Source of the DNA: Prorocentrum cordatum
Lineage: Eukaryota > Sar > Dinophyceae > Prorocentrales > Prorocentraceae
Assembly (NCBI GenBank): GCA_963575745.1
Contig: CAUYUJ010016886.1
Location: 1-64,000, forward strand
DNA length: 64,000 nucleotides
Reading direction: 5' to 3'
Below, piece by piece: positions 31,121-42,498 of the stretch. The position numbers and the translations under genes were made by a program. Under the pieces are notes generated by a model, which saw only the letters and a program-made list of their open reading frames with translations, had not been told where the DNA came from and did no database searches. Within the stretch, counting starts at the first letter, position 1, and the number at the start of each line of letters is the position of its first letter.

Positions 31121-31266
31121 CGCAAGGATCGTTCAACCTTGAACGATCGGCCGCTGCCGCAACGTCCAATCGTTCAACATCGATCGATTCTGGGTCGCCG
31201 GCGGCGTTCAACCTTGAACGCCCGCGCTGGGGTCGCCGCTGGTCGACACGACGCAAACCTACCGTA
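31121..31266. repeat. Double-hairpin repeat, copy 2
   Basis: Perfect hairpin GATCGTTCAA-CC-TTGAACGATC at 31127-31148 and perfect hairpin GGCGTTCAA-CC-TTGAACGCC at 31203-31222. Loop CC is the same in both and in copy 1. It ends where a MITE is inserted at TA 31265-31266. Confidence 0.85.
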
Positions 31267-31445
31267 CTCCAGATTTCGTAATAAAAGGGAGGGGGTCTGG
31301 ACCCTCCAAGACAAGCCGTTTCAGACCTCCCCCGTGGGAGAACCCTCCAAAACCTCGTCCCCAGACCCCCCCAGGCCCTCCAAGATAGCCTGGAAGAGAC
31401 CCCCCCCGAAATGAGACCCCCTCCCTTTTGTTACGAAATCTGGTG
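31267..31445. mobile_element. TA-flanked MITE (Stowaway/mariner type), copy 1
   Basis: A 179-bp element starting CTCCAGATTTCGTAA and ending TTACGAAATCTGGTG, with inverted repeats running about 32 bp into AAAAGGGAGGGGGTCT. It is flanked by TA at 31265-31266 and 31446-31447. No coding capacity. A second copy at 38826-39005 is about 95% identical and also flanked by TA. TA duplications are typical of elements moved by Tc1/mariner transposases. Confidence 0.92.
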
Positions 31446-31886
31446 TACGTAGACATAAAAGCTCTCGAAGGTCCGCGTGGCGTCCTTGGGTCGGCGCTGC
31501 ACTCCCCCCCCGTGGCGCGCAGAGCGCGCCAGGGGCGGAGCCGGAGGCGCCGCCTGGGGCCCAACGCCGATCCAAAGAATCCGTGAACAACGAGAAAGGG
31601 GTTTAACCGGGTTTGCGTTTTTCTGGGAGCGGCGCTGGTCTTCGACGGCTTCTGGGCTTCGACGGCGCCCCTTCAGGAGGAGAAGACACACACACACAGA
31701 GACACAAGTCGTCGTCGATCCCCCGGAGAAAAGAGGGGAAAATGGGGGCACTGGGGGGAAGACGGAAGCCCAGAAACTGTGGGAAGACGAAGGTCTGGTT
31801 CAACCAGGGTGACTTCGACGGCTGCTTGGGCGCCTCAGCTCGAGCCCGGGTGCCCCAGGTCGGGCCGGGCGGGCCCCAGGCCTAAC
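31446..31886. other. Unassigned sequence
   Basis: No gene recognised; a short CA tract lies at 31686-31702. Confidence 0.4.
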
Positions 31887-31963
31887 GAAAGAGAAGGAGG
31901 AGGAGGAGGAGGAGGAGGAGGAGGAGGAGGAGGAGGAGGAGGAGGAGGAGGAGGAGCAGGAGA
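31887..31963. repeat. (GGA)n microsatellite
   Basis: About 24 GGA units on the plus strand. Confidence 0.95.
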
Positions 31964-32510
31964 GACCCCCAAAAGCGCCCTCAGAAAAATCCTGAATTTT
32001 TGTCCAACGATTTGGACGCCGCTTGATGGGGGGGCGACGGGCGGGGGGGACGCCAAGTGCCTCTCTCGGACCCTAAAAGGGCCCCTTTGGGGAGGGGCCC
32101 TGAAGGGCCCCTGCTCTGCAGCCCTCGCTGCCCCCCCCCCCCCCCACACCAATCGACCCCCCCTCTCGCGACGCCCAGAACGAACCCTTCTGGCAGCCTC
32201 TGGTTTATGCCCTTCTTGTTCCTCGCGCAATCGCTCGGACGTCCGTTCCTCGTGCATTGTCGGTTTCGCGTGTATTGATTCGCAAGGTGAACACGCATGC
32301 TCCTCGATGGTCCCTGCAGAGGAAAAAGGCACACGTCCGAGCGATGCCAAGGTTTTCCCCCGAGCCGCGCTGGAGCTCTCGGCATTCGCCGCGCCGTCCG
32401 AGGAGCCGCCGTTGGCGGCGGAGCTCCTGGCAGCCGCGGCCGGCGCAGGGCGGCGCGGGGGGGAACCCTCCACAGCAAATGCTGCCGCGGACGAGGGAGC
32501 GGAGGATCTG
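31964..32510. other. Unassigned GC-rich sequence
   Basis: Includes a self-complementary GGGCCCC-rich patch at 32078-32112. No gene recognised. Confidence 0.4.
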
Positions 32511-32612
32511 CCACCGCGACGACGCCGACGACGACGACGACGACGGCGACCACGACGCCGACGACGACGACGCCGACGGCGACGACGACGACGCCGCCGC
32601 CGACGACGACGT
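32511..32612. repeat. (GAC)n / (GCC)n microsatellite
   Basis: GAC units with GCC and GGC interruptions. Confidence 0.9.
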
Positions 32613-32724
32613 CGTCCTTGGCACGCTGAGACGCGGTGGAATGCCAAGTGCTGCCTGGCAGGCTCTCTGTACCCTTCTAGGGACCCCAGCCCCCCCTCCA
32701 CTAGCACACACTCCCGTGCACTGG

Positions 32725-32840
32725 GGAGGCGGAGGAGGCGGAGGAGGAGGAGGAGGAGGAGGAGGAGGAGGAGGAGGAGGACGAGGAGGAGCAGAAGGAG
32801 GAGGATAACGAGGAGGACCAGGAGGAGGAGGATGAGGAAT
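32725..32840. repeat. (GGA)n microsatellite
   Basis: GGAGGC units grading into pure GGA with AGGACGAGG interruptions. Confidence 0.9.
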
Positions 32841-33213
32841 GAGTGAGCGACCCCAGTCGCGAAGCGAAATGCCCACAGTTACGAAAACCCGATGAGCCTG
32901 CTCAGCCTTGCTCAAGACCTCGAGCCACAGGCCTGCTGCTATCGTGGACAAGTATTCGGCTTGATTGGAATTCGCTGTTCTCTGGCATTATTGCCCGATG
33001 CCCTTGATAATCTGGCTTGCAAAACAGCTGCAACTGCCGCATAACCAGGTCTTAAGTGTGCTGTGTACTCGAAAGATGTGTGTGATGCACCCACCCACCC
33101 CGCGAACTGTAACGTCAGACAAGACGGGGCTCCTTACAAACGCACCGTTAACATGGAAGGGGGGAAAACACGGGGTATCCCACCACAAAGACTGTCTCGC
33201 TTTGGTGGCTGGG

Positions 33214-33520
33214 CTATAGCATCGCGTGCATTTGCGGCCAGACTAAATCTAGGACATGGGTGGTGGTGAAAGCCTGAACCGAAGACACAACTGGAGGGGG
33301 AAGGGGAAGCGGCTCAGAGTGTGTCCGCCCCTCGGGTTCCAGTTCCTTCTCTCGTTCGAAAGCATAAACCGTTGCGCGGAGTAGGCGAAGTCTGACGAAA
33401 TGCGCCTTGTGCTCCCACTGCTCGGCTCTGTGTCTTGACTCTCTGAACCCGTGCAGCTGCAGCCCCTGCCAGAACGTCCGCAACGGCGTTGCCCAGGATC
33501 ATTTAGTGGGCATTTCCCAG
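33214..33520 (-). pseudogene. Possible RNase H C-terminal remnant of a non-LTR element
   Basis: Minus-strand ILGNAVADVLAGAAAARVQ resembles the GN-x-x-AD ending of retroelement RNase H, followed in another frame by AHFVRLRLLRATVYAFE, a helix of the kind found after it. The frame change and short length mark a decayed fragment. Evidence is weak. Confidence 0.3.
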
Positions 33521-34193
33521 ATATGGCCCCGCGGGCCTCCACATCTGACTTGACGAATAACACCACCAAGGAGGCAGGATCCCGTCCGGACTGAAATTCC
33601 AAACCTATCTGGACTCATACATGTGCATCCTGCCCTTCTGGCGTCAAGTATCGGCGCTGAGCCCAACCATCCGCCACATTCTGACTGCCAGTAACTTACA
33701 CAACAAACCGTTTCGATGTCTCTGCAACAAGAAGAAGGGCACTCAACTCCTCTCTGGGGCCCTACTGGCGTTCTCCAGCTAAACCTCCCGATATAAAACT
33801 GCATACCTGAAGCGGATCGAACGATGTAACATGCGCTACGGACACACTAACCCGTCGATATCTCGTATGGCCAGGCAGCTCACCGCCACTGGAATAACCA
33901 AACAAACATAACGGCTGGGAGTACCTGTGACGAAACTGCCAAAGCTGACAACTCCTGAGGTGTGCCATCGCTCCTCGGATGGTGTGGCCTCCACCTTCAC
34001 CCATGTTGATGGTAGAAGCCCCCGTAGCCAGAAGCACCCTGCACATTCCCAGCTGGTGGCAGCTTCCCCCACCACGGCATCTGTTAAAGAATCAGCTGCG
34101 GTTCCTGCGTTTCTCTGCAAATCCGCACGCGATGAAAGGCCGTCTCCTTGTCCTTGTCCTCTTGGCAACGAGGGCATCTGAAGGGGCCCCATG
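33521..34193. other. Unassigned lower-GC sequence
   Basis: Less GC-rich than its surroundings. Minus-strand segments have protein-like composition (e.g. CVSYWQSECGGWLGSAP near 33660-33710), but I recognise no domain. It may be further decayed retroelement sequence. Confidence 0.35.
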
Positions 34194-34224
<31 letters not shown>

Positions 34225-34252
34225 CACACACAAACACACACACACACACACA

Positions 34253-34301
<49 letters not shown>
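34194..34301. repeat. (CA)n microsatellite
   Basis: About 108 bp of CA with a few GCA, AAA and TTC interruptions. Confidence 0.97.
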
Positions 34302-34305
<4 letters not shown>

Positions 34306-34309
34306 CGCA

Positions 34310-34610
34310 GCGGGTTTTCCTGGCGCCTCCTGGCGCCGGGAGGCGCCCATGTATCGAGGAATAGGCCTTGCGACGGGGCCGACACCAGCTGCATGCACCA
34401 AATTTCGTAACCCCCCCTTTCCCAATCCCCCCCTTTCGCCCGACCCGAATAGCAAAGGGCAGGGTAGCGAATCAGCTCACGCCGCTGGTTTTCCTGGCGC
34501 CGGGAGGCGCGAGGATTGGGTCCAACGACGGGGCGGAAACCAGCTGCATGCAGAGGATTTGGTAAGTCCCCCTTTCCTTATCCCCCCTTTCATTCGGCCC
34601 GACAGAAGTT
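34310..34610. repeat. Two diverged copies of a 150-170 bp unit
   Basis: GGTTTTCCTGGCGCC followed by GGGAGGCGC, GACGGGGC, CAGCTGCATGCA and a CCCCCTTTCC end occurs from about 34312 and about 34487. The first unit has an extra TCCTGGCGCC. Confidence 0.8.
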
Positions 34611-34813
34611 GACGACCTGAGAGCAGGAGGATCGCATCTACGACCTGAGAGCAGGAACGACTCATTCAACGATCCGCAACTCGACCTGAGGTCGCCTGCG
34701 AGGAAGCGTCGAGATACCGTCCGACATCTGGCCGATCGCGCGAGCAGGTCGGAGGTAGAGCGGGGGGAGGGGCATCCCAGCTCACGCCCCCCCCCCGCCG
34801 CCGAGTCCCCCTA

Positions 34814-34928
34814 CAGGGAGATTTTGGGCGAAAAATAAAAGATAGTCGAAAAATACCTCCAAATGGGCAAGAATAATCAAAACATCGTTCCCAGACTATT
34901 CTTTTACTATTTTTGAACATTCCCCCTG
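34814..34928. mobile_element. Short AT-rich MITE with TA duplication
   Basis: 115 bp. The left end CAGGGAGATTTTGGGCGAAA and the complement of the right end CAGGGGGAATGTTC pair as imperfect inverted repeats that continue over about 36 bp (AAAAATA, AAAGA, TAGTC). TA flanks it at 34812-34813 and 34929-34930. AT-rich interior in GC-rich DNA. Only one copy is in the window. Confidence 0.7.
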
Positions 34929-34930
34929 TA

Positions 34931-35604
34931 GAGGGACAAGCCCGACTTAACCCTTGTCCTCATGGGAAAACGGCCAGAAAAAGGAGAGCACCTCCTGGAC
35001 CCAAAGTGGTCGGCATTTCAACGTCTTGACGGTACTCCTTTTTCATCCTCCGACTCCCCCTCCTGCCCGCCTTCCGTTCTGCCATGGTCGTGAACATCAG
35101 CATACACATCGTCGCTGTCGGCAACAGCGGTGCTACCAATCTCCGACGCCTCGGCATGGTTAGCAGCAAGCCACGGCTAGTGGGCGGCACCGTGCTGCAT
35201 GAGGAGGTCTTTCTGGTTCTTGTTCCAGGCGCAATCGCACGTCCCCTCGAACTTGAAGGGGTAGGCTGGTGCGATCGACTGCGGCATCCCCCTCCTCCTC
35301 CTCCTCCTCCTCCTCCTTCCCCTCCCATTCCTTTAGTGCATGATGCCCCTCCTGCTTGCGGTTCGGCCTTTTGGGCGCTATGAAGTATGAACACGATGAG
35401 TTATGATCAGAGGGTGGGTGCCCGAACGGTTTATTTTGTCCCTGCGCGTGTTCGTCCATCGGGGAGTCGTCTCTCTGGGGGCAGCGCTTGAAGGCCACGC
35501 CTCAGGGGTCGCGCCGGGGGGCCTCGCTGGGAGGCCACGTTAGGGGGGCTTGCGCAAAACTTGCTGCACACTCTTGCTTGCCCGCAGCCGCGGGGGACTG
35601 GGTA
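34931..35604. other. Unassigned sequence with a CCT tract
   Basis: A (CCT)n tract at 35289-35322. A short minus frame from ATG near 35292 contains KFEGTCDCAWNKNQ, protein-like but isolated; I cannot place it. Confidence 0.35.
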
Positions 35605-35740
35605 CATCCTCCTCCTCCTCCTCCTCCGTCTTCTTCTTCTCCTTCCACTTCCTCCTCCTCCTCCTCCTCCTCCTCCTCCTCCTCCACCCTCCTCCTCCCT
35701 CCTCCCTCCTCCCTCCTCCCTCCTCGGTGTGGGCGGAGCT
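35605..35740. repeat. (CCT)n / (CTT)n microsatellite
   Basis: CCT tracts with a TCTTCTTCTTCTCC interruption, ending in CCCTCCT units. Confidence 0.95.
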
Positions 35741-36269
35741 GCGCTTGGGAATTACAGTCAACCCATATAGTAAGGATGGGCGGTAAGGATGCAAAGGGCC
35801 TTGGACGCCCATGCCGAGGCTATTCAAGCGGGGCTGGCCCTCGAAAGTGGTTGAGGACGGACCGAAGATGACCGAAGAGGCAAGGATACAAGGGTGCCCT
35901 TGGGAATTCGATCATCCTTACTACCAGGGCTGACTGTAGCGGCGGCTTTCTGGCCAAATCCCTGGACCACTGTCATGGGCCATGGCTTCCAATGAAACTG
36001 GCCGCCCCTGGGCCCTCAAGACATACTGCACCCAACACGCTGGACAATACCTGATAAATTCAATTCGCAGAAATCTCGTCACCTTATCATATTTGGCCTC
36101 TCCCCGATAACACTCCGGGCCATGTGTAGGACACCATGGCAATTTCAGCTCGCCCCAGTCGCCGGGCCGGTGTCGTGCGAGTGCGCTTCCTGCGCAGCCG
36201 CCGCGAAGTCGGTGAAGGCTTTGCTGGGCATGGGGGGCGATCACCACTCAGAAAGAAGAACATAATATA
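35741..36269. other. Unassigned sequence
   Basis: No gene or repeat recognised. Confidence 0.4.
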
Positions 36270-36374
36270 GAGAGTGACGGAGAGAAAGAGAGAGAGAGAG
36301 AGAAACCGCGGGGGAGAGCAGGAGAGACAGAAAGAGAGAGAGAGAGAGAGCAAGAGCGAATTAATGGGAAATAC

Positions 36375-36419
<45 letters not shown>

Positions 36420-36460
36420 CATCCATATAACAGAAAACACAGAGAGAGAGAGACGAGAAA
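36270..36460. repeat. (GA)n-rich tract
   Basis: GA repeats broken by AAACCGCGGG, CAGGAGAGACAG and an ATGGGAAATAC stretch. On the minus strand it is a CT polypyrimidine tract, but I see no gene downstream of it. Confidence 0.9.
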
Positions 36461-37680
36461 GGCAGACGCAGGACTACCTATGGAGCGGGCGCAGCGACAG
36501 ATACGACAGCATGATGCACACACACATATACATATCTAAGATTATAACCCCATCCGTGTATACACATACTGATACACACATATACGCACGAACACACAAG
36601 TGCACTGTAATCGCGCGCGCTTCGCCAGCATCTGTGCAGGGCGACGTCACAACACAATTGGTGAACGTCGCGATGCCCTTCATGTCGGGACCGTCTCGCG
36701 CTGGTACTGGGCCGTTTTTGTTTCGTTGAGCTCCCTCCACGTTTTTCCTCGTTTCGTTTTCCGCCCTCCTCCTACTCCCTCGCCCTCACCCTGCTGTTCG
36801 CTTAAGCCTCCGCAGTTTCCCCCCCCCCCCCTATGAATCTTCCCCATCGTCCTCCATCCTCCGTTCGTTTGCCTCGCGTTTCCAAACTGCTGGCGGGGAA
36901 AAGAGTCAGTGGAAAAGAAGAGGGAACGGAAGAGGAGCAGGAGATGGAGGAGGAAGAAGAGGAGAAACAGGAGGAAGGCCAATACAACCCCCAAACGCAT
37001 CAACGTCACAAACTTTCACAAACAACCACGTTCGTTACGGCAATTGCCCCATTGGACAACAAGCGTATGATAATCATCAATCGTGCGAAAACACAATTCT
37101 TTGGATTTCACCGCCGCGGATCAGTGCGACAGCTGCGCCCTGACAGCCCTGGATATCGTCCCAGAACACACCATCCTTGGGAATCCAATCGCACGAACCT
37201 TTGGCACCGCTGCAGACATTCAATACGACTGTGCGCGGCGTTACTGCGAGAGCCACATGTTAAAGAGGCACCGCCTTCCTTGTTTGAATATGTTGCAAGC
37301 CTTGAAGACGAATATGCGCGGCGTTGAAGCCAACTCCTCATTCTGAAAACGGGCCGCCTTCCATCCTCGAAACCGTGGCCTACGTTTGAATATAGTGTGC
37401 GCGGCACTAAAGCGATAATCGCATTCTGAAAACGGTCCGCCCTCCATCACTGAACGTGTTGCGCGCATTGAAAACGGATGTGCGCGTCGCAAAATCGGAA
37501 ACCGTGTTAAAGAAGGGCCCGCCCTCAATCCGCGAAGCTGCTACGAATTCCAACTGCAGGGTCATAGTTGGTGAAGAAATCTCGAGCGAGACGCCCGGCC
37601 CGCCATACCGACACGGCTGGGGGTGCGACAGGGAGCTCTTCATACGTAAGAGAAATGGAAGAGGAATCGGACGGGGGAGG
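36461..37680. other. Unassigned region with degenerate 83-bp repeats
   Basis: From 37255 to 37520 a theme GTTGCGCGCATTGAAAACG with TTCTGAAAACGGKCCGCC recurs at about 83-bp spacing (37341, 37424) and decays. A GGA-rich stretch lies at 36905-36975. No gene recognised. Confidence 0.5.
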
Positions 37681-37800
37681 GGAAATAAGAGAGGGAGGGA
37701 GGGAGGGAGGAGGGAGGGAGGAAATAAGAGAGGGAGGGAGGGAGGAGGGAAATAAGAGAGGGAGGGAGGAAATAAGAGAGGGAGGGAGGGAGGGAGGATG
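37681..37800. repeat. (GGGA)n / AAATAAGA purine repeat
   Basis: GGGAGGGA runs alternate with GGAAATAAGAGA at 20-50 bp spacing, four times. Confidence 0.9.
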
Positions 37801-38825
37801 GACTGCTTGCAAAGGAGAGGATGGGGAGGATGCACGCAGCCTCTAAAGGGTCTTTCGCGCTTGGCACAAACAGCCGCCGTGATCATGCTCGGAGCGGAGG
37901 CCTCGAGCAATCGCTCGCCTCGCACAACCTCGAAAACCACCCGCGGGATCTCGGCGGAGGAAGCGCGCGAGCGCAACTCGAAAAAGCAAAGATAAGTGAA
38001 GCTCGACAGTATGACAAATACTTTGATAATTGAATCGTGATGTAATCAAGGCGAAGCCATGCCATTTCGGGATCAGCGACGGCGAGGCGATGTTTGTTAG
38101 TAAGGGCCTCCGTCCGATGCAAGTCAGAGGAGTGCCTCAGTGTTGTGAAGCGACGCATGTGCGAGAACCCATTTTTCAAATATGGTGGCGGGGGGGCGCG
38201 CGTCGAGCATTCCCCCACGCAGCAAACAAATCACAACCTTATTTGGGGACACAAAGAGCCCATGGCACCTGCAGGAAGACGGAAGGATACCCCCAGACGT
38301 AGGCAGCAGAAGCTCAGGAGCCGAGCCGGGGGCCGCGACGCCCCCGCAAGCACCCACGCGCTTGGCCTTCTCTGGGTGTTCAGGGGCGCGGGGCCGCGAC
38401 CCGCGCTGGAGGCCGCCCCGTGCAAGGCCTCATCGGCGTGAGCTCTGAAACGAAATTGCCTCTGGCCGTCTGACGGCACGGCGGTGCCCGGCAAAAGCCT
38501 TCACGCGCGAAAGGTGAATGCGAGCGTGTGCGCGATGACGTGGGCGCACCATCGCCCCAAGGTCTGGCTCGCGCTCGGCGAACCGGTTCGCGTGGCGAAT
38601 GCGCCCTTGCCTGGCCTCGCGAGCTCCCCCCCCGTCCACGACGTCGCAAACAACCTCCCTTCCCTGCCCCCTCCAACAAACGTAGCTTCGCCAACATTTC
38701 GGCTGGCGGCCGGGCGGCGCGCCGGTTCGCCCACTGGGCCGACCTGGCAAGAACAGCTATCTCCGCATATCACGGGCGACGCGCGATGATCTTGCGATGC
38801 TGACTTACAAACTTGCCAAGAGTTA
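37801..38825. other. Unassigned sequence
   Basis: No gene or repeat recognised. Confidence 0.4.
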
Positions 38826-39005
38826 CTCCAGATTTCGGAATAAAAGGTAGGGGGTCTGGACCCTCCAAGACAAGCCATTTCAGACCCCCCCCCGTGGGAG
38901 AACCCTCCAAAACATCGTCCCCAGACCCCCCCAGGCCCTCCAAGATAGCCTGGAAGAGACCCCCCCCGAAATGAGACCCCCCTCCCTTTATAATAAAATC
39001 TGGAG
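38826..39005. mobile_element. TA-flanked MITE (Stowaway/mariner type), copy 2
   Basis: 180 bp, CTCCAGATTTCGG at the left and AAAATCTGGAG at the right, TA at 38824-38825 and 39006-39007. Same orientation and nearly the same sequence as copy 1 (31267-31445). Confidence 0.92.
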
Positions 39006-40994
39006 TAGTTGGGCCGAGTCCCGCGAGTCGTGGTTCGGCGTTTGGGGGCGCGGCGCCGCGCTCGCCCCCGTTCGAGCCCTCGCGGCAACTCGAGAAAGTC
39101 CGCGTAGATACTCCAGCGGAGCGAGCGCGACGTTTAGGATCTGCACCGCTGCATAGATTTCCGCGCGAGGGCTCGTCTGATTAGACCCGGGCAGTTTCTC
39201 CAAAAACGCATGCGGACACAGCGCGGTCGCCCGACCGAGCACGCCCCCAGCCTGCGCGCGCGGCCATGGGCCAGTAGAAGCACCTGCGGCACGCGCCGCG
39301 GAAGAGATCTTGCCCGCGACGAAGGAGCAGTCTCCGCGCAGCGAACGCCGCCTTGCTGAATCGCCCCGCGGAGGAGGTCGCGGCCGCAGCGCCCTCGGGC
39401 GACGACCGCGACGCCACGGCCAAATAGCAGGACTGGGACATGGCAGCGCCGCAGCGTCAGCGTCGCCGCAAAATGAGCTGCGCCCGTCGTCCGCGGCGTC
39501 GCACCTCCGCGAGACGCGAACATCATCGGCCCCACTGCGAAGGGCAGGTGGCCCGCGCCCCCCTGAGCTGGCGGCCCCGGCGAGCCCGCCTGCTGCTGGG
39601 GGAAAATGCCGGGGCGCCCTGGGCCCTCGTTCTCGCGCGCTCCTCCTCCTCCTCCTCCTCCTCCTCTTCTTCCTCCTCTTCTTCCTCCTCCTCCTCCTCC
39701 TCCTCCTCCTCCTCCTCCTCTCCTCGCGCGCTCGCCCGAGATGGGGCTGCGGCGGACCCCGACGGATGCCCCGCGGGGGGGTGCTCGGGGCCCAGGCTGG
39801 CAGACGCACCTCAGTCGGGCCGCCTGCCCCCCTCCCCATCACCGCGCGCCTCCGAACACCCGCCGCGCGGGCAGGGCCCCCAGGCGCCCGAGGCGGAAGT
39901 CGTCGGAGATACCCACCTGCCTTTGCTCGCCCTTCGTCGGGCTTCTGGTTTAGCATAGTGCCTATTCCAGCGCCGTCCACACGGTAGTTTAGAGCCCCTC
40001 ACTAGACCTCCTGCGCCGACGGATCATTGGAGGTAGTGCGCGTGTGTGGAGGTCCAAGGCGTTCCCGAGATCGGCGCGCATGTGACATGGCGATGGGGCC
40101 ACCCGACTCAGGCCCCTGACGGCCAGGATGGCGGCCCCCGCTGGGCCCCCGACTTGTCCCCGAGGATGCGCCGCGCGAGGCGCCGCGGGCGCCCGCTGCT
40201 GCGGCCGCGCCCGCTGCGAGAAGTCGGGGAAGCGAGAGCGCGGCGTGCCCGACTGGCGCAGCGGGCCCGCCCGCGATGGCGTCCATGGGTCTTGCGCGGC
40301 CCCCTCGCGATGAAAACGCGAGGACCAGGCTGGGCCTCGTTTGCCCGGCTCGGGCCAGGGGCCCCGCGGGGCCGCGCGCACTGGTCGAGCGACGGGCGGA
40401 GGCGCCACCAAACATGATCATGCCTGCCCACTGGACGCGTCGCAGTTGCAGCGTCCCTTCTCACAATTCGGACTATTCCCGAACTAAGCCGCGAACGCTT
40501 TAGGAGCCTTTCCCAAATCTACTTCGACTCCAAGGATGAGTCAGGTGATGAAGCGCTCGGCAGACCCTTCTGGCAAGCGGCGCATAGGTGGCAGCGGCCG
40601 CCATTTGACGCTCAGGCGGGCCAAGACAACCCCATTCAGCGCATGAGCAACACCTCTCAAGCCAAGACAAGACTGTTCCGAGATCTCCGAAGCTCGCGCA
40701 AGATTGGAATGATGAGGTCATCCACATGCACGCGCAGCGCGCAGCGCGCGCTGCGCGCGCGGCCAGGCCGCCCAGCGGCGCGGCCATACTTGGATAGAAC
40801 ATGCGCGGCCAAGCTGCATCCGGCAACGTTCCTCGAGACGCCCATGCTGGACCCGCGGGGACTGCAGACCAGACCGGGCGCCGCGACGCCGCGCGCACCC
40901 AGATAGCAAGGAACGCGCAACTTCGGGCCAGGGACGCCGCGATGCAAGCCAGCCCTCGGGGCAGTATCCCAAACGACCCGATTGAAGCATGATT
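39006..40994. other. Unassigned GC-rich region
   Basis: No gene recognised. A CCT tract covers 39641-39722. A 22-bp perfect palindrome of GCGCGCAGCGC type lies at 40737-40758. At 40192-40204 a CCGC-TGCT-GCGG core occurs but without longer arms. Confidence 0.45.
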
Positions 40995-41450
40995 GGGCGC
41001 CCGAGTTATCCGGGGTAACTCGGGTCCGGGGTAACTCGGGTTTGGATTCCCGAAAAAAGGAACCCGAGTTAGCCCTGACCCGACTTACCCCTGATGATGT
41101 GGGGTTCTGGACGCCCGAGTTATCCGGGGTAACTCGGGTCCGGGGTAACTCGGGTTTGGATTCCCGAGAAAGGAGCCCGAGTTAGCCCTGACCCGAATTA
41201 CCCCCGACGATGTGGGTTCTGGACGCCCGAATTGTCCGGGGCAACTCGGGCCCAGGGTAAGTCGGGTTCGGATTCCCGAAAAACGAACACGAGTTAGCCC
41301 TGGCCCGAGTTACCCCTGATGATGTGGGGTTCTGGACGCCCGAATCATCCAGGGTAACTCGGGCCCGGGGCAAGTCGGGTCCGGATTCCCGAAAAACGAA
41401 CGCGAGTTAGCCCTGGCCCGAGTTACCCCGGATGAGTCGGGGCTCTGAGA
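40995..41450. repeat. 113-bp palindromic satellite, 4 copies
   Basis: Units begin GCCCGAGTTAT (or AATTGT, AATCAT variants) at 40999, 41113, 41225 and 41338. The last two units are the most diverged. Same limits (TTGGGC start, GGGGCTCTGA end) and same inverted CCCGAGTTACC motifs as the two-copy array at 13109-13335. Confidence 0.95.
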
Positions 41451-41878
41451 AACTGCTCGCAACTGGCCTGGATCCGGCGCGGGGGACTTGCCCTACGACC
41501 CGCTGCATCGAGGCAAGCGTGCGTCTTTTGACGCCTGCGAGCAGGGCCTTTGCGAGTAATCCAGAAGCCGCATTAAAGTGATCATTTGTTTTTTACCCCC
41601 CCCTCTGTCACAGAGGGGCCCTAAGATGCCCCCCCTCTGTCACGGAGGACCTCGTTCTGGGTGCTCTTCTGCCACGGGAGCTCCCGATGCGATTGGAGAC
41701 GATAAAGTGCGATGGCGGGATGGGGGATTGGAGGGGGAGGGAGAAGAAAACGATGAAGGAGAGGAGGCAACGACAACACCGATGAAAGCACAGTTTCTTT
41801 TTCCTTCTCCGCTCGGGCAGCGGTCGCCGAGCACGACGGCGCGCGCGAGTCGCCGCCGCTCACGATGCATTGGCAAGG

Positions 41879-41896
41879 CCTCCGCTGCTGCGGAGG
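41879..41896 (-). repeat. AGCA-loop micro-hairpin
   Basis: Perfect 7-bp arms CCTCCGC / GCGGAGG, loop TGCT on the plus strand. Non-coding. Confidence 0.9.
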
Positions 41897-41920
41897 GTCG
41901 ACGTTCGGCCGATGAGGCCT

Positions 41921-41940
41921 CCCTCCGCTGCTGCGGAGGG
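41921..41940 (-). repeat. AGCA-loop micro-hairpin
   Basis: Perfect 8-bp arms CCCTCCGC / GCGGAGGG. Only 25 bp from the previous copy. Confidence 0.9.
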
Positions 41941-42498
41941 GCGGCTCCTGCGCGATGGTTCAACTAAGTTCTTCCCAGGGATTGGTCTCGGGGGGGTGTT
42001 CGACCCACCTCCAATTCGTGGCCTCCCAGTGCCCCTGGCCGCTACTCCACCCGCTGTGGCTGCTCCACCAGTCACTGGGGCGTTGGTCGCTGCCGAATGC
42101 AACTTGCATGTCGCGCCAGGCGGAGTCGACCCTGCGGTCCTGCAGCGAGGAAGCCTCGCCGCTCGGCTGTTGCCACTCGCGCCCCTCGCCCTCCCTGGTG
42201 CGCCGCCACTCATCCCTGCGCCACTCCCCGTCTGTTGGTTGCTGCCATGGCGTTTGTGGCCTCCGCTGCTGCGGGGGCTCTGGCGGCTGATGCCGCGGCG
42301 CCTCCCGCGGCTGCTGCTCTTGCAACCCTTGCCCTCGCTGCTCCAGCGGCGCAGGCCCTGGAGATGGCCACTGCGGGGTCGGCTGCCACCTTGGGGGTGA
42401 TAAGTAACTATTTCTATAATTATCCCGTTCCCGTCAACTCCCGCCCCTTCCCGACACTCATTTCCTTATGTCATCCCTCGTTCTGCTCAGCCTATTCC

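Larger units (their letters stand above)
41451..42498. other. Unassigned region, left margin of the hairpin island
   Basis: Contains a CCCCTCTG-TCA-CAGAGGGG hairpin (41600-41618) with a partial repeat of it at 41633-41649. Three TGCT hairpins lie at 41879, 41921 and 42260. Likely the 3' side of the gene at 42499. No other gene recognised. Confidence 0.4.
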
